Positions 44,721-56,594 of a DNA stretch of 64,000 nt are shown here, one piece after another. The notes below the pieces were generated by a model. It was not told the origin of the DNA. It searched no databases and was given only the letters and a program-made list of their open reading frames with translations. Made by a program: the position numbers and the translations under genes. The stretch's first letter is position 1. The number at the start of each line of letters is the position of its first letter. The stretch is from Alisma plantago-aquatica (taxonomy: Eukaryota; Streptophyta; Magnoliopsida; Alismatales; Alismataceae): NCBI GenBank assembly GCA_963693085.1, contig OY856411.1:69801001-69865000 (forward strand), given 5' to 3'.

Positions 44721-45235
44721 CCTGCTCCAGTGGGTGAGGGAGACGGAAACAGTCCGCCTGTGACTATGCCTAAATCAGCAGTTCCAAGGGGAGAGGGGGG
44801 TTTATATAGTATTTGTTAATAAATGCATGTCACATTTTAACCAAAACAGACGTATTTGATCATCAGGGCAAAGTTTGTGAACATTACTAAATTGGTTTAT
44901 TACTTGAAAAGCACCGGTAGGGACCAACATATGCTAACACAAGCGGTTGCCAACAACCTCCTTTAAGCCAGTACCTGCTCCAGGGGGCGAGGGAGACGGC
45001 AACAGTCGGATGACCATTGCGACAGTGACAATACCGAGGGGTGAGAGGAGTTAGAATATGCATAAAAAGTGCCCGTCACATTTTAATCCAAATAGACTAG
45101 TAGCACGCCTAAATACACTTTTTCTAAAGTTTGTGAATATTTTAATAGCAGGGCAAAGTTTTTGAACTTCACAAAATTGCCCATTAAAGCGCCGTTGGGG
45201 ATCAATGTGCTGTAACACAAGCCATTCATTCCCTT
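44721..45235. repeat. Tandem duplication with 253-bp step
   Basis: CCTGCTCCAGTGGGTGAGGG at 44721 recurs as CCTGCTCCAGGGGGCGAGGG at 44974. Also shared in order: GAGGGAGACGG, the CACATTTTAA block, GGGCAAAGTTTNTGAAC and CACAAGC. Copies are well diverged. No coding potential. Confidence 0.7.
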
Positions 45236-46176
45236 TAGGTCATCCAGGTGTCTAGCTGGTAAGAAGTAGCTTGCTAAGGAGTAGAGGGTCCAGCCTAGAA
45301 GAGTCCAGGATTTGATATGCGCCCTTAAGCCCGAAGCAGCGAGAATGAGCAACGTGTCTGTTTCATATTGGACCAGCCTTTGAATGTGAGTCCCTTATAA
45401 TGTAAAAGCAAGAAGGATGATGGGTGGTGAACGATTTATATCCTGAAAGGCTGTAGAACCTGAATTTAAAATCAGCAATTACTGCCCAGTCAAGCGTCAG
45501 CTGCCTGAGGATCTTGCACTTTTCTAGGCACAATGGGAAGAGGCATCAACTTATTTTTCACTTCATTTGCATTTAAGGGGGCGGATTTTTTTCCTTTAGC
45601 GGGGACAATAGAACGAATCATTAGCATGGTCTAGTTAACACTCAATACCCACCCCACTTCTCTTTCTCAGCACAAAAAAATAAAAATCCAAATAACCGAC
45701 TAATTATATTATAACTTTGCATAGGGAAATGCCCATCTTAGCTCTCCATATAACAGAACACCATTCTCGACTCTCTGACCTTGTTACCATAGTAGCTGAA
45801 TATTGTTTTTGACACACGATTCACATATACCTTCATCCATTTTACAAGAGCAGCAACACTTGACATGTGGATGTAACAGTCTACGGTCATTTCTGCACTG
45901 GCCAAATTCCTGTTTGCTACATGTGAATTATAGTCCTTATGACAAAGATGTTCTTTTTATATATTTATAGAGATACATTTTATTAACTGATGTTGTTAGT
46001 TGAATAATTGTATAAAAAATATTGTTCACTGTGAATGTTACATTCAAGAGCACATTTCTGGTCCTCAGATATTTAACTTTGTCCCTCGTTTTTTGTGTCT
46101 ATATGGCTACTTGCTGCATTTATGAATATCTTATTTGCTTTTGTAAATATCTTCCCTCCAACTGTATTTGATCCAG
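45236..46176. other. No gene recognised
   Basis: Last part of intron 6. No transposon ends or coding similarity were seen. Confidence 0.4.
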
Positions 46177-46351
46177 TTGCCACAGTGTCCAATCTGATGG
46201 AGAGGAGCTGGTGAACAGAAACATATGGCGAGCTATTGTATACCGTCTTGGTCAGAAACAACTGGCCCGTCGTTTCCTTAGAGAAGCAGAACACGTACTG
46301 GGCTTGAGCTTAGGGGAAGACTCAACGCAGAGGATCCCCATCTCTGCTTAA
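46177..46351 (+). CDS. SET-domain gene, last exon with TAA stop
   Basis: The acceptor is TTTGATCCAG at 46167-46176. The first base completes AG|T (Ser). 57 further codons follow, including NRNIWRAIVYRLGQKQL and RFLREAEHVLGLSL, then TAA at 46349-46351. An alternative acceptor CACAG at 46181-46185 would break the frame. A C-terminal RxFL.EAE helix is common at the end of LSMT-like proteins. Confidence 0.87.
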
Positions 46352-47562
46352 TGGAATCAGAAATACAATAGCAAATTCCGGGGGCCAACAGAAATGGGTG
46401 GTGCGGCCAAAATTTTGTTATGGTCTCACGGTAGAATCTCGTATTTGTGGTACGTCAAAACGTGATGCGTGCCAGAGGTTCAGTTATCTCAAATTCATTA
46501 CTTCTTGTCTTTCACGACTCTTATTGCATTTGACGGGTGGTGCTAATTAAACGAGCCCACAAGTTTCATTTCTTATTTCAGTAATGTTATTTTCTTTTTT
46601 TACTGTATGGGATCTTTGAGATTGGGGTGGCACGCTGTTGCTTACATTTTTGTGGGGGAGGGTGGTAGGAGAGCCAAGATACCATATTCCACCCAAAGTA
46701 ATTATTACTTTGAGATTTTGAATTCGTCAAAAGTAATATTATTTTGAGTGTCGACTCACGAGCTCATTGTATTCAAAATATGCTTAATGACAAACTATTT
46801 GAATAAATTCTGCATAAAGTATTACTTTCACTTGATAATGATAAGACATAACCAGTCATTAACAAGAAAATACAAGGATAGTTCATTATTCAAAGCCATA
46901 AGTACATGAGATAAATAACATGTAAACACAATGATCGATGTCTCAAACCCTTCTATCCACAATTCCTATAAATAATTAAACATAATAGACCCTAAATTAG
47001 CACATTATACAAAGCCTAGCCCCCACATTAGAAAATGAGGTCACTATTGCTATTATTAGTATTTTCATATGAATGTAGTCGACGACCTAAAAGATTTAGA
47101 CTACTAACATGTGAAATCGAGTTTGACTGAGTGAATAATCCTTCCAAGAGATATAAAATAATTAAGAGTTATTAAAGAAACAATAATCTGATTTGAGATA
47201 GTGGTATTAATAGTTAAGAAATAATTTTAACATTTTATTAAAATTTTATGCATTATTACATTGTTTATGACTAGTTGGTAGAAGGGAAATGGCAAGGAAT
47301 GGAGCGATAAGGAAAAGTGAGTGGATTGAAAGAAAATGACATATCTATATTTTTTATCATTTCTCTCCCAGTTGAATGTGTGTGAAACAATGGTAAGGGG
47401 AAAAATTGATGTGTTGTTTGGAAGCTTTCAGAGAAACATAGAAAGTTGGGGAGAAAGATTGAGGAAATACTCAAAGGGGAACATAAAACTTGATGAAAGA
47501 AAAGAAAAAAAATGAACCAAACTTATACTAAAAACTAAGGGGCAACTTGAATGAAAATGTAG
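46352..47562 (+). other. 3' UTR of the SET-domain gene, then gene-free DNA
   Basis: The 3' UTR must begin directly after the TAA. I see no decisive poly(A) signal; AT-rich stretches near 46535-46600 are candidates. Beyond about 46700 the sequence is AT-rich with no recognisable coding capacity. 47268-47520 resembles an unclassified small transposon but has no clear ends. Confidence 0.4.
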
Positions 47563-50500
47563 TATAACATCTTGGATTTTTCGCTCTCCTTCAACTAATG
47601 CACATCATGACTCATAATGCACTCATTTCATTCCATGACCTCCCTAATCATTAATTGGATGTTTTGGGATCACTTATTGCTCAATTGACGAGTTATGATG
47701 GCTAATTGTAATTTTAAACTCGATTATGCAATGTTGAGTCACTTACTACACATTGATTTAAGTTTTGAATTTTTGAGATGAATGTACATGCTTATCTTGA
47801 TCTAAATACCTCTCTATTAGATAGAGGATGAAGTTTATGATCCAATGATGAAGATTTCACCGAAATTAGATAGTCGACAAGAAAGTTATGCCTTTTGCAA
47901 TTCACCTCTTTTCTGACCTTTTTTGTTCTTTTTCTTGTTCATGGGCCTCAGCCATTTTGTTGGGTTTAGCCCATGCACATGCCCCACTGGTCCCTTGTCT
48001 TGTTGTCCAGTGGACCATTGACCCAAGGGTTGTGAATCATCTGCATCGATCGACTGGTTGTGGGCCGTCTTGTTCCTTGGAACAGGGCACCACAATGCCC
48101 TACAACCACGGCCACCATAGGAACAAGGCACCATGAGCCACCTCGTCTAATCCAAGGATGCCAAAGTCTTTGACCTACTTCCCTATCCCTTTCCCCTAGC
48201 CTTTTCTGAGAAGCATGGGCCATAGGAATGTGGTGTAGCACCACTCCGACCACACCTTGCGGCTATGGCCGACATGATCACATTGGTTGACTTCTTTTCC
48301 CCCTCGGTCCTCTTATAACTCCCTTCGAGTTTCTACTGTCTTTCCCCTCTCCTTTCTTCCTCTCTTGTGAGAGTTCCTTCAATGGTACCACCCCATATGC
48401 CCATTTGGGTGTTTCTTGTCCAAGCATATTCGGCGGCATTCAATGTCACCAATTAGGGTTGAGCATCGGTCCAAAATCGGACCAGACCGACGATCGACTT
48501 TGTATAAATTTATGAATCGTAGACCAGATCGTTTGGAAGCAGGATCGGACTGGGATCAGACTGTTCTAAGGTAGGACCGAACCGGACCATTTGGACCGTA
48601 ATCGATTTTTTTACATTTTTTACAACTTGTTTAATTGTAAAAAGTTGACAATCTGAGTCACTTCTAACAATTATATAACATTAATAGCAAACATTTACAT
48701 TACTAGTGCTTATACATGTACATTATTTGTACTTGTTTTATAATAAACCTAAAAATATACATGTATTTTATATAAAAGTCAGTCTGCGGTCCAGTCCACG
48801 GTCGGACCAATTTTGGATCGGACCAGACCGAAGACCGAACTCACTAAAATTTGTGGACTGCAGATCGGACCGAACTATAATGGACCGGACTGGACCGAAT
48901 TGAGTAGCCTGATCCAGTTTTGCGGTCTGGACCTTTATTTGCTCACCCCTATCACCAATGAGTCCACGACCTTATCGACAGAGCTGACTGACACGTTCCC
49001 TAGGCCAACGACACCCTCCAATCTCTCTTGGACATGCACCTCTGGTGAGCTCCACACCCCCACGAGGGAGACAAAACTGTGGTCGTTGGATGGTAGGGCT
49101 ATGGCCGAGATTGCGCACAAGCCCCCTCCCTAGAGTGCTGGCCTACTTGACCAGTTACAGGGTCAAGCCTCAGACCCACTGCAACCTGGCGCCCACGTGG
49201 CCCCGTGCGAGCCGATGGTGGCACACCACCTCAGCAATTTGATAGGGTATCTCTCTCTTGCAATTTTTAAGCTATATCTTGCAAATTTTTTAGAAAATGA
49301 TTGATAAGGCCAAATGGACATATTATATATGAAAATTGATCTACTCAACAAGACCTATCCAATGGACTTTGTTGCAGAACAAAATTCCACTTGTAGCTCC
49401 TGTTATGTTGAAAATGGGATTACGTTGACATCTTTCAATGCATTCAATGATTATTATTCTCAACTATGATCATATCATGTCTCCTATTGACTTTGATGAC
49501 CCTAATCAGTATCATATGCTAATTTGTACTATGTGAATCAATCTAGATCATGATTAGCCCTTTGAATGACTCTATCTTATGATAAAAGCCATGAAATATG
49601 TAACATGTGAACTTTAATGCCAATGCTCATTAATTTGATGCTCAACTTGATTACATGCACTCCAAATCATCATGTTCGATCTAGATCAGTAACCTGTACT
49701 TGATGTACCAAGATTGTAAATATTTTATACTTGAACTCTATTGCAACTTGATGGTATGAAAAGTGCCACTAAATGTGATATTCATGGACTTATCTTGTTG
49801 GATCCTTAATACATATGTGAAATGGATCAATAATGACTAAAACTCTATACTGACCCTCAATATCAGTAACTTTATGCATTATAACTCAAAGTATGATGTG
49901 AAACAAATTTTTGACTCTGTGTGGCACACATATGACACTTACTGTTAGGTTCATGCACATGTTGATAATTGGCTATCTAGTCTTGTCCATGTCTTGCTCT
50001 AATGATGATGCTTGCTATTTGATGACTTGAAATCGGTAACTTGTTGATATGTATGACACTAAATCAAGCTTGACCTCTCTTTTACTCTAATGATGACCAT
50101 CTTGCATGATAATGACTCAAAATGACTAGTTTGACAATGTTGATACTTATATTGCTTAATCTTGCTCAACTCATGTTTGCTATACAAAGATCATGCAACC
50201 CTAATCTTATTATGACCCCTATCTTAGTTCTGATGTGTCATCCTAAGTAGATGAATCCAAGAAGTATGAAGTAACATGATAATGATAATGCATGACCTAG
50301 TTTGAGAAATTGAAATCAATGGTGAATGATATGATACCTAGATCTAGGTGACACATCCAACCACCATGATAATGATTACTGAGACCTAATCTTGATGATA
50401 CTAATCCAAGTATACTTATTTGTAATCTCATGATCAATTGTTTGACTCTTTTTCTAAGATCTAGTCATGCTTGCCGTATATGGTTTTCTAAATCAAGTCT

Positions 50501-51442
50501 CAAAACCTTGTGCTCATATCAAGGTACACATTATCCTCCTATTGGCCAGACTAGTGGTATTGAAAATTGAATATATGTATGCAGTATAAATGCTTGGCTT
50601 AGTATACTTGTTTGAGCTACGTGTTCCCTATGACTACTTTTGGTCTTGATTACATATGTTGAACAAACTTGAAAACATAATGATAGATGTCCATTATACA
50701 ACCTTGTGCACCTACCTATATTCTTGGGGTAAGGACAAGCCTGGGTGTCCTACTTGAGTTGTCATGATAGGACAGACCGTGTTGATACAAGGGTTAGCAC
50801 TTGGTGATGGCCTTGAGGTCTCTTACGAATAGGGTTAACTCTTGATGTTTAGTCTTGTAGTCCCTAATGTTGAAACATAGTAGCTAATCTTGAGCACCCT
50901 CACAGACCCCTTCTTTTGAGAAGCTGGTCAAATGCCTTATGATATTGTTGGTATAATAGAAATGAACTTAATACACATTTTCATGTTAATAAGAGTCTTT
51001 AAATGTTATTGTTTCCTTTCTTGTTATTACATTATGCTTTTTCTAAGCAATATATGTTCTTAAAACCTACAATTTTATATGTTTGTATAGCATACTCACC
51101 ACAATTGTGATGACATGTACCCATTTCATGATTTTAGACGGTGCACTATGAATATCTAATGATGATCAATGCTTTCACACTTATAATAATCTGCTTGTAC
51201 TTTGATGACATATAATGACATGTAAATGGAATATACATGGTTGGTATATGGGGCCTAAGCTCTTGTCATGTATTAGTTTAACATTCTCTTATGGTGTGTT
51301 CTCTCTTACCTTAGTTGTTGTTTGTGGTTTTATTCATGCATATGTTATGTGATCTATCCTACATACGGATGCCCATGTCCTCTCGCATTTGGCTTTCTAG
51401 CCATTAGGAGTGAGGATTTGGGCAACAAATGCATCTGTGACT
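47563..51442 (+). repeat. Gypsy-type 5' LTR
   Basis: About 3.9 kb including a 498-bp hAT insert, so about 3.4 kb originally. It is the more complete copy. Open frames in it (for example near 47890-48250 and 48810-49240) have no domain and are disrupted in the other copy. Confidence 0.78.
48454..48951. mobile_element. hAT-like MITE inserted in the gypsy 5' LTR
   Basis: The ends TAGGGTTGAGCA and (reverse of right) TAGGGGTGAGCA are inverted repeats. TCACCAAT flanks both sides perfectly (48446-48453 and 48952-48959). The interior is packed with GGACCGGACC/GGTCCGGTCC-type motifs. The equivalent position in the 3' LTR (about 54557-54565) has a single CCACCAAT and no insert, a natural empty site. 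No coding capacity. Confidence 0.93.
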
Positions 51443-51444
51443 GA

Positions 51445-51456
51445 TGGTATTAGAGC
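51445..51456 (+). other. Gypsy-type element primer-binding site
   Basis: TGGTATTAGAGC, one transition from the standard initiator-Met primer site, lies 2-3 bases after the LTR end. Confidence 0.75.
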
Positions 51457-53654
51457 AATCACATATCTTTTATGTGTGTTTAATAACCCACTTACTTGTA
51501 TGAACCTTGGGAAAAACAATGACCATAATGGTGAAGGTAAGGTGTCTAGGTAGGCCACTACATGGGAATTGATGCACCTCCTATCCGCCTAGCTGTGGTG
51601 GCTGAGGTCTCCCTTGTATACCTATCCGGCCGAAGTGAATCTAAAATTGTATTAAGAATTTTTCCCTAAAAAGCTTAGAGAGTCTCCTAACATCTCATCT
51701 CTTCTTTAAGGACTACCCTAAGCCACCCATTAGATGATGATTAAGTAGTTTCTCATCTCCTCATGTGATCTTTATCCTGACAATCAATCACATAATTTCT
51801 CAATTATGGATAGCTTATGTATGGGGAAACTAAAATTTGAATGTGGTAATGATGCCATGATCTGATCCTAATTTGAAAACTTGATTATGAATAATAAAAG
51901 TACTCTTGAAGTTAAGCACTCATGTGTAACATCTCAGATCATGTAAACTAAATTTCACCAAATCTAGCCCATGTGCTTCCTATGTTTGATGAAAATGATA
52001 ATGATCCTTAATACGATGAAACGAGGAGAACTTGTTCTTTATACCTCATTGTTCATGAGGTCCCTATTGATTAAGTTTATGTTGCCCTATTGTTGATCAA
52101 ACCCCAAACATGATTAAGCAAACTTTCCCCCAATTTGATATAAATCATGATCATACTTTGGTATGACTATGCCTTTGAACTCTCAAAATCAAAACATGAT
52201 TAAGCAAACTTTCCCCCAATTTGATATAAATCATGATCATACTTTGGTTTGACTATGCCTTTGAACTCTCAAAATCACGATGAAAGACTTTGATACAAGA
52301 GGAAAAATCCGCTATTGATTGTAATGTCTGATTATTAAACTCATTTTCGATTTATATGATGAATATGAGATCTCAAACATACTCGATATTGCTCAAATTG
52401 TTGAAAGAGCCTATATCGACTTCTCTATTTGCATGTATACCCCCTTGCTCTTAGTTATGAAGATAAGGAAACAATATTATGGCCTCAAAAACAAGGAATC
52501 TCAAATTATGGTTGCTCTATTATGATTAATGATCTTTGATCTCATGACATTGTGAAATACAAACTGATAATTGATACTCTCCCTATTTTGATATACGTGA
52601 TACATCACGACTAATGAGAACAAACGTGCTAGCTTAGGGTGGTAGTTTGTTTTTAACTCCCCTAACCTAGGTCACATCCCTACTATGATTGCCTCTAAAT
52701 TTTCATTTTGTTGACTATTTAGAGTTTGGAAGGTAACCCCTTTCTTGTGATTTTGATCTCTCGACTTAAGTCTCTAATAGGTCAAAACATATGATGATAT
52801 TGAAACACGATACTAAATCTCGATTTGATGATCACCTTGAAATACAAAGATGTTGACTATAGCTTGTGGTTAAGTTCCTAGAAGGACCTAGGTCTAGATC
52901 ATTCATCAATCTTGAATACCATGAAAATGAAATTGATATTGATATCACAAAATGTTGCTCGCTTGTTGCTTATGGATGAATGATCCCACCTATGGTTTAA
53001 TTAGGAATTTCATATCGTAGCTTTGAAAATTTTGGACATATGACTTTTGTTGTCCAAAATCATGACTCTTGATATTGATTTGTTAAATCTTGACTAATGA
53101 TAACTCATATCACTATCAATTTTACTCCTATGATCACCCTATTTGGATACTGAGATCACCCTTGATATATATTGATGACTTTCATGTTCTAAAATCTCAA
53201 AAATTTTGAAATGATGATTATATTGATTATCTCAATTTAGGATTTAGGGATAAGCTCTCATGTGGACTAGGGTGGGACCTTCCATTGATTTTAAGCATGA
53301 AACCACGATATTGAAATATGATGATTGTCTCAAATTGTTGATACATGATAAATTTCAATCATGGATGCATAACCCCACTATGGCCAATGTAGAAGATAAA
53401 ACCCTAAACATTGGGATTGAAAGTCATGCTTCACTCTTGAATCAAAGAGCCCTGTTCGTTTGACCTAGATGGCGACCTCTCAAAATTTGTGATCTTTAAT
53501 TGATCTATGTAACTATGGTTGGACCTAGATGTTGGATTTCTTGATTTAAGGATGATAATGTTATGTATGGAGTACTATGACGGGTATGATATGGAATAAG
53601 GAGTCCCAATGCATGTTGAGGATTTGCTTTAATTTTGGGGACAAAATTCCTTTT
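51457..53654 (+). other. Non-coding interior of the gypsy-type element
   Basis: About 2.2 kb, AT-rich, with many TGAT/ATCA words. No gag, protease, RT, RNase H or integrase motif was recognised in any frame. The 67-codon frame at 53260-53463 shows no domain. It contains the 86-bp duplication at 52106-52277. Confidence 0.5.
52106..52277. repeat. Near-perfect tandem duplication, 86-bp unit
   Basis: Two adjacent units starting AAACATGATTAAGC at 52106 and 52192 run to CTCTCAAAATCA. They differ at a single base (GGTATGAC versus GGTTTGAC). Much younger than the host element, or an assembly duplication. Confidence 0.9.
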
Positions 53655-53667
53655 AAGGTAGGGAGGA

Positions 53668-55994
53668 TGTAAAATCTTGGATTTTTCTCTCTCCTCCAAC
53701 TATGCACACCATGAATCATGCAACTCATTTCATTCCATGACCTCCTAATCATAAATTGGATGTTTTAGGATCACTTAATGCTCAACTGACGAGTTATGAT
53801 GGTTAATTGTAATTGTGAACTCGATTATGCAATGTTGAATGACTTACTGCACATTGATTAAGTTTTCAATTTTTGAGAGGACTGAGCATGCTTATCTTGA
53901 TCTAAATACCTCTATGCTAGAGAGAGAATGAAATTTATGATCCAACTATGAAGATTTCACCAAAATCGGATAATCGACGAGAAAGTTATGCCTTTTGCAA
54001 TTTCACATCTTTTCTAGCCTTTTTCCTTCTTTTTCTTGTTCATGGGCCTCAACCATTTTGTTGGGATCAACCCATGTGCATGTCCCACTAGTCTCTTGCC
54101 TTGTGATTCGGTGGACCATTGATCCAAGGGATGTAAATCATGCACTTTGATTGGATGGTTGTGGATCGTCTTATTCCTTGGAACGGGGCACCACAGTGCT
54201 TTACGACCATGATCGCCATAGGAGCAAGGTGCCTCAGGCCACCTCGATCCAATCCAAGGATGCCAAAGTCTCCGACCTATTTCCCAGATCCTTCCCTTAG
54301 CCTTTTGCGAGAAGCATGGGTCATAGGAATGTGGTGTAGCACCACTCTAGACACACCTTGCAGCTATGGCTGACATGATCGTGTTGACTGACTTCTTCAC
54401 CCCCTCAGTCCTCTTATAACTCATGTTGAGTTTCTTCTCTCTTTCCCTTCTCCTTTATTCCTCTCTTGTGATCCCCAAACGGAAGCTCCTTCCATGGTGC
54501 CACCCCATATGTTTAAGTGTTTCTTGTCCAACCATATTCGGAAGCATTCAAGGCCACCAATGAGTCCACAGCTTCACGACGGAGTCATTTGACACGTTAC
54601 CCAGGCCAATGGCACCCTCCAATCTCTCTTGGCCATGCACCTCCGGTGAGCTCCATGACTCGGTGCTGCCGCAGCCGCTGACAGGGCACCAGACAAGCCC
54701 CCACGAGGGAGACAAGACTATGGCCATTGGATGGCAGGCCTACGGCCCAAATCGCGTGCAAGAACCCTACCTAGAGCGTTGGCAAGCCCCGGACCCACTA
54801 CCAATTGGCCCTGTGTGGCCCAAATGAGCCAGTGGTGGCACGCCACCTCAGCAGGCTGATAGCGTATCTCTCACTCTTGCAATTTTAAAGCTACATCTTA
54901 CAAAACTTGTAGAAAATGATTCATAATGTCAAATTGGACATATTATATATGAAAATTGATCTACTCAACGAGACCTACCAAATGGACTTTCTTGTAGAAC
55001 GTGATTGCACGCATATGTCTTGTTATATTGAAAATGACATCACTTTGACTTCTTTTAATGCATTAAATGATTATTATGCTCAACCATGATCACGTCATCT
55101 CCCCTATTGACTTTGATGACCTAATGAGTATTATATGATATTTTGTACTATGTGAATCAAACTTGATCATGATTATCCCTTTAAATGACTCTATCTTATG
55201 ACAAAGACCAAGAAATATGTAACATGTGAACTTTAATGCCAATGATCATTAATCTGATGCTCAACTTGATTATATGCACTCCAAATCATCATGTTCGATC
55301 TAGATCAGTAACTTTTTATATTTGATGTATCAAGATTCTAAATGTTTTATACTTGAACTCTATTACAACTTGATGTTTGAAAAGTGCCATTAAATGTGGT
55401 ATTTATGGACTTATCTTATTGGATCCTTAGTGACTAAAACTCTATATTGACCTTCAATATCAGTAAGTTTATGTATTATAACTTGAATTATCATGTAAAC
55501 CCTCTTGAGAACTTTCTTACTATATGTGTCACACATGTGACACTTAATGCGTGGCACACATGTGACACTTAATGTGAGCTTCATGCACATGTTGATATTT
55601 GACTATCTAATCTTGTGCAAGTCTTGATCTAATGATGATGGATGCTATTTGATGACTTCAAATCAATACCTTGTTGATATGTACGACACAAAATTAAGAT
55701 TGGCCTCTCTTATACTCTAATGATGATCAATGATTCCACACTTATGATAGTCCTCTCTTACTTTGTATGACACGAAAATGGAATTCACAGAGTTGATATA
55801 TGGGACCTAAGATCTTGTCAGGTACTAGTTTAGTATCTTTTTATATACCTATTGTCACATACCTCAGTTGTTGTTTGTGATCTTATTCATGCATATGTTA
55901 TGTGATCTATCCTATGGGTGGACATTTGGGTCCTCTCTCTTCAGGCTTTTTAACCATTAGCAGTGAGGAATTGGGCAACAAACGATTTCGTAAC
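53668..55994 (+). repeat. Gypsy-type 3' LTR with a 1.07-kb deletion
   Basis: Starts TGTAAAATCTTGG right after the polypurine tract. It is co-linear with the 5' LTR up to TCTAATGATGA at 55716, which in the 5' LTR occurs at both 50086 and 51155; the 1069 bp between are missing here. The end is near 55994. A 22-bp CACACATGTGACACTTAATG repeat pair lies at about 55548-55573. Confidence 0.8.
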
Positions 55995-56594
55995 ACTTAT
56001 GGTCTAGAAATAAATTCAGTATGGAGTCAAAGAGAAATTGAGAACTAAATTAAACTTTTATTTGCAAACATGGAAGGCAACTAAAATAATTGGTAATGAC
56101 TTATGTTGAAATATAGACAAAATTTGGATATTTGGAAGAAATTGGTGATAAATATTTAAAATATAGAGGTAAATAAATGCATGACCCCATAATCAAATAT
56201 GTAAAAAAGGGAGGTAGACTGTTTTACAACCCACAAATTCTATATTTAAAATTGTCTTTTTTATGATCTCCTTCCCTTCTTCTCCCTACAATAACCAAAA
56301 GCACAAAAAAGTAGGCCTCCACTCTTTCCCTCCACTACCTTCCAAAAATGTTAATAATAAAAAAAATTCAACATTTAGATTCTTAGTTAAATAGAAATTT
56401 AGTTCTTGTTTACATTTCTCTAATTAGCTTGACATGTACCCATCAAGCTACAACTACAAGGATATATTCGAGTAGATCATACAATAAGTATTATGGTTGT
56501 CGCTTCCACTAAAATGTCAACACTACCTCAATAATAGGAGTTTTCCATATCCAGTAATATAGATGGACAACTAACTATTATCTACATATTATGT
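55995..56594. other. No gene recognised
   Basis: AT-rich spacer between two retrotransposons. A short ATGGTCTAGAAA just after the gypsy LTR faintly resembles a primer site, but too weakly to call. Confidence 0.4.

Larger units (their letters stand above)
2030..46351 (+). other. Host gene: SET-domain, Rubisco LSMT-like protein methyltransferase (3' part, seven exons)
   Basis: Seven exons with GT-AG borders join into one open frame of about 276 codons ending in TAA at 46349. The junctions keep phase throughout, including two split codons (AA|G at exons 5/6 and AG|T at exons 6/7). The first residues carry the SET C-terminal signature INYGNKGNEELLYLYGF followed by NPDDYLM; the Tyr of YGF is the usual catalytic Tyr of SET enzymes. 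The rest is the helical Rubis-subs-bind region, ending RFLREAEHVLGLSL. Family members methylate lysines on Rubisco, aldolase or other proteins, often in plastids. The actual substrate and localisation cannot be inferred because the N-terminus lies outside the window. Introns total about 43.5 kb against 833 bp of exon. Family is confident; which plant paralogue it is remains unresolved. Confidence 0.85.
47563..55994 (+). mobile_element. Long-LTR gypsy-type (Del/Tekay-like) element without recognisable polyprotein
   Basis: Homologous LTRs at 47563-51442 and 53668-55994 start T(G/A)TAA(A/C)ATCTTGG. The primer site TGGTATTAGAGC follows the left LTR (51445-51456). The right LTR is preceded by GGGGACAAAATTCC and AAGGTAGGGAGGA (53655-53667), the polypurine context typical of plant Tekay/Del chromoviruses. 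The 2.2-kb interior has no gag-pol, so the element is non-autonomous or gutted. The left LTR holds a hAT insertion and the right LTR a 1.07-kb deletion. No target duplication was identified; the LTRs are clearly diverged, so it is old. Confidence 0.8.
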
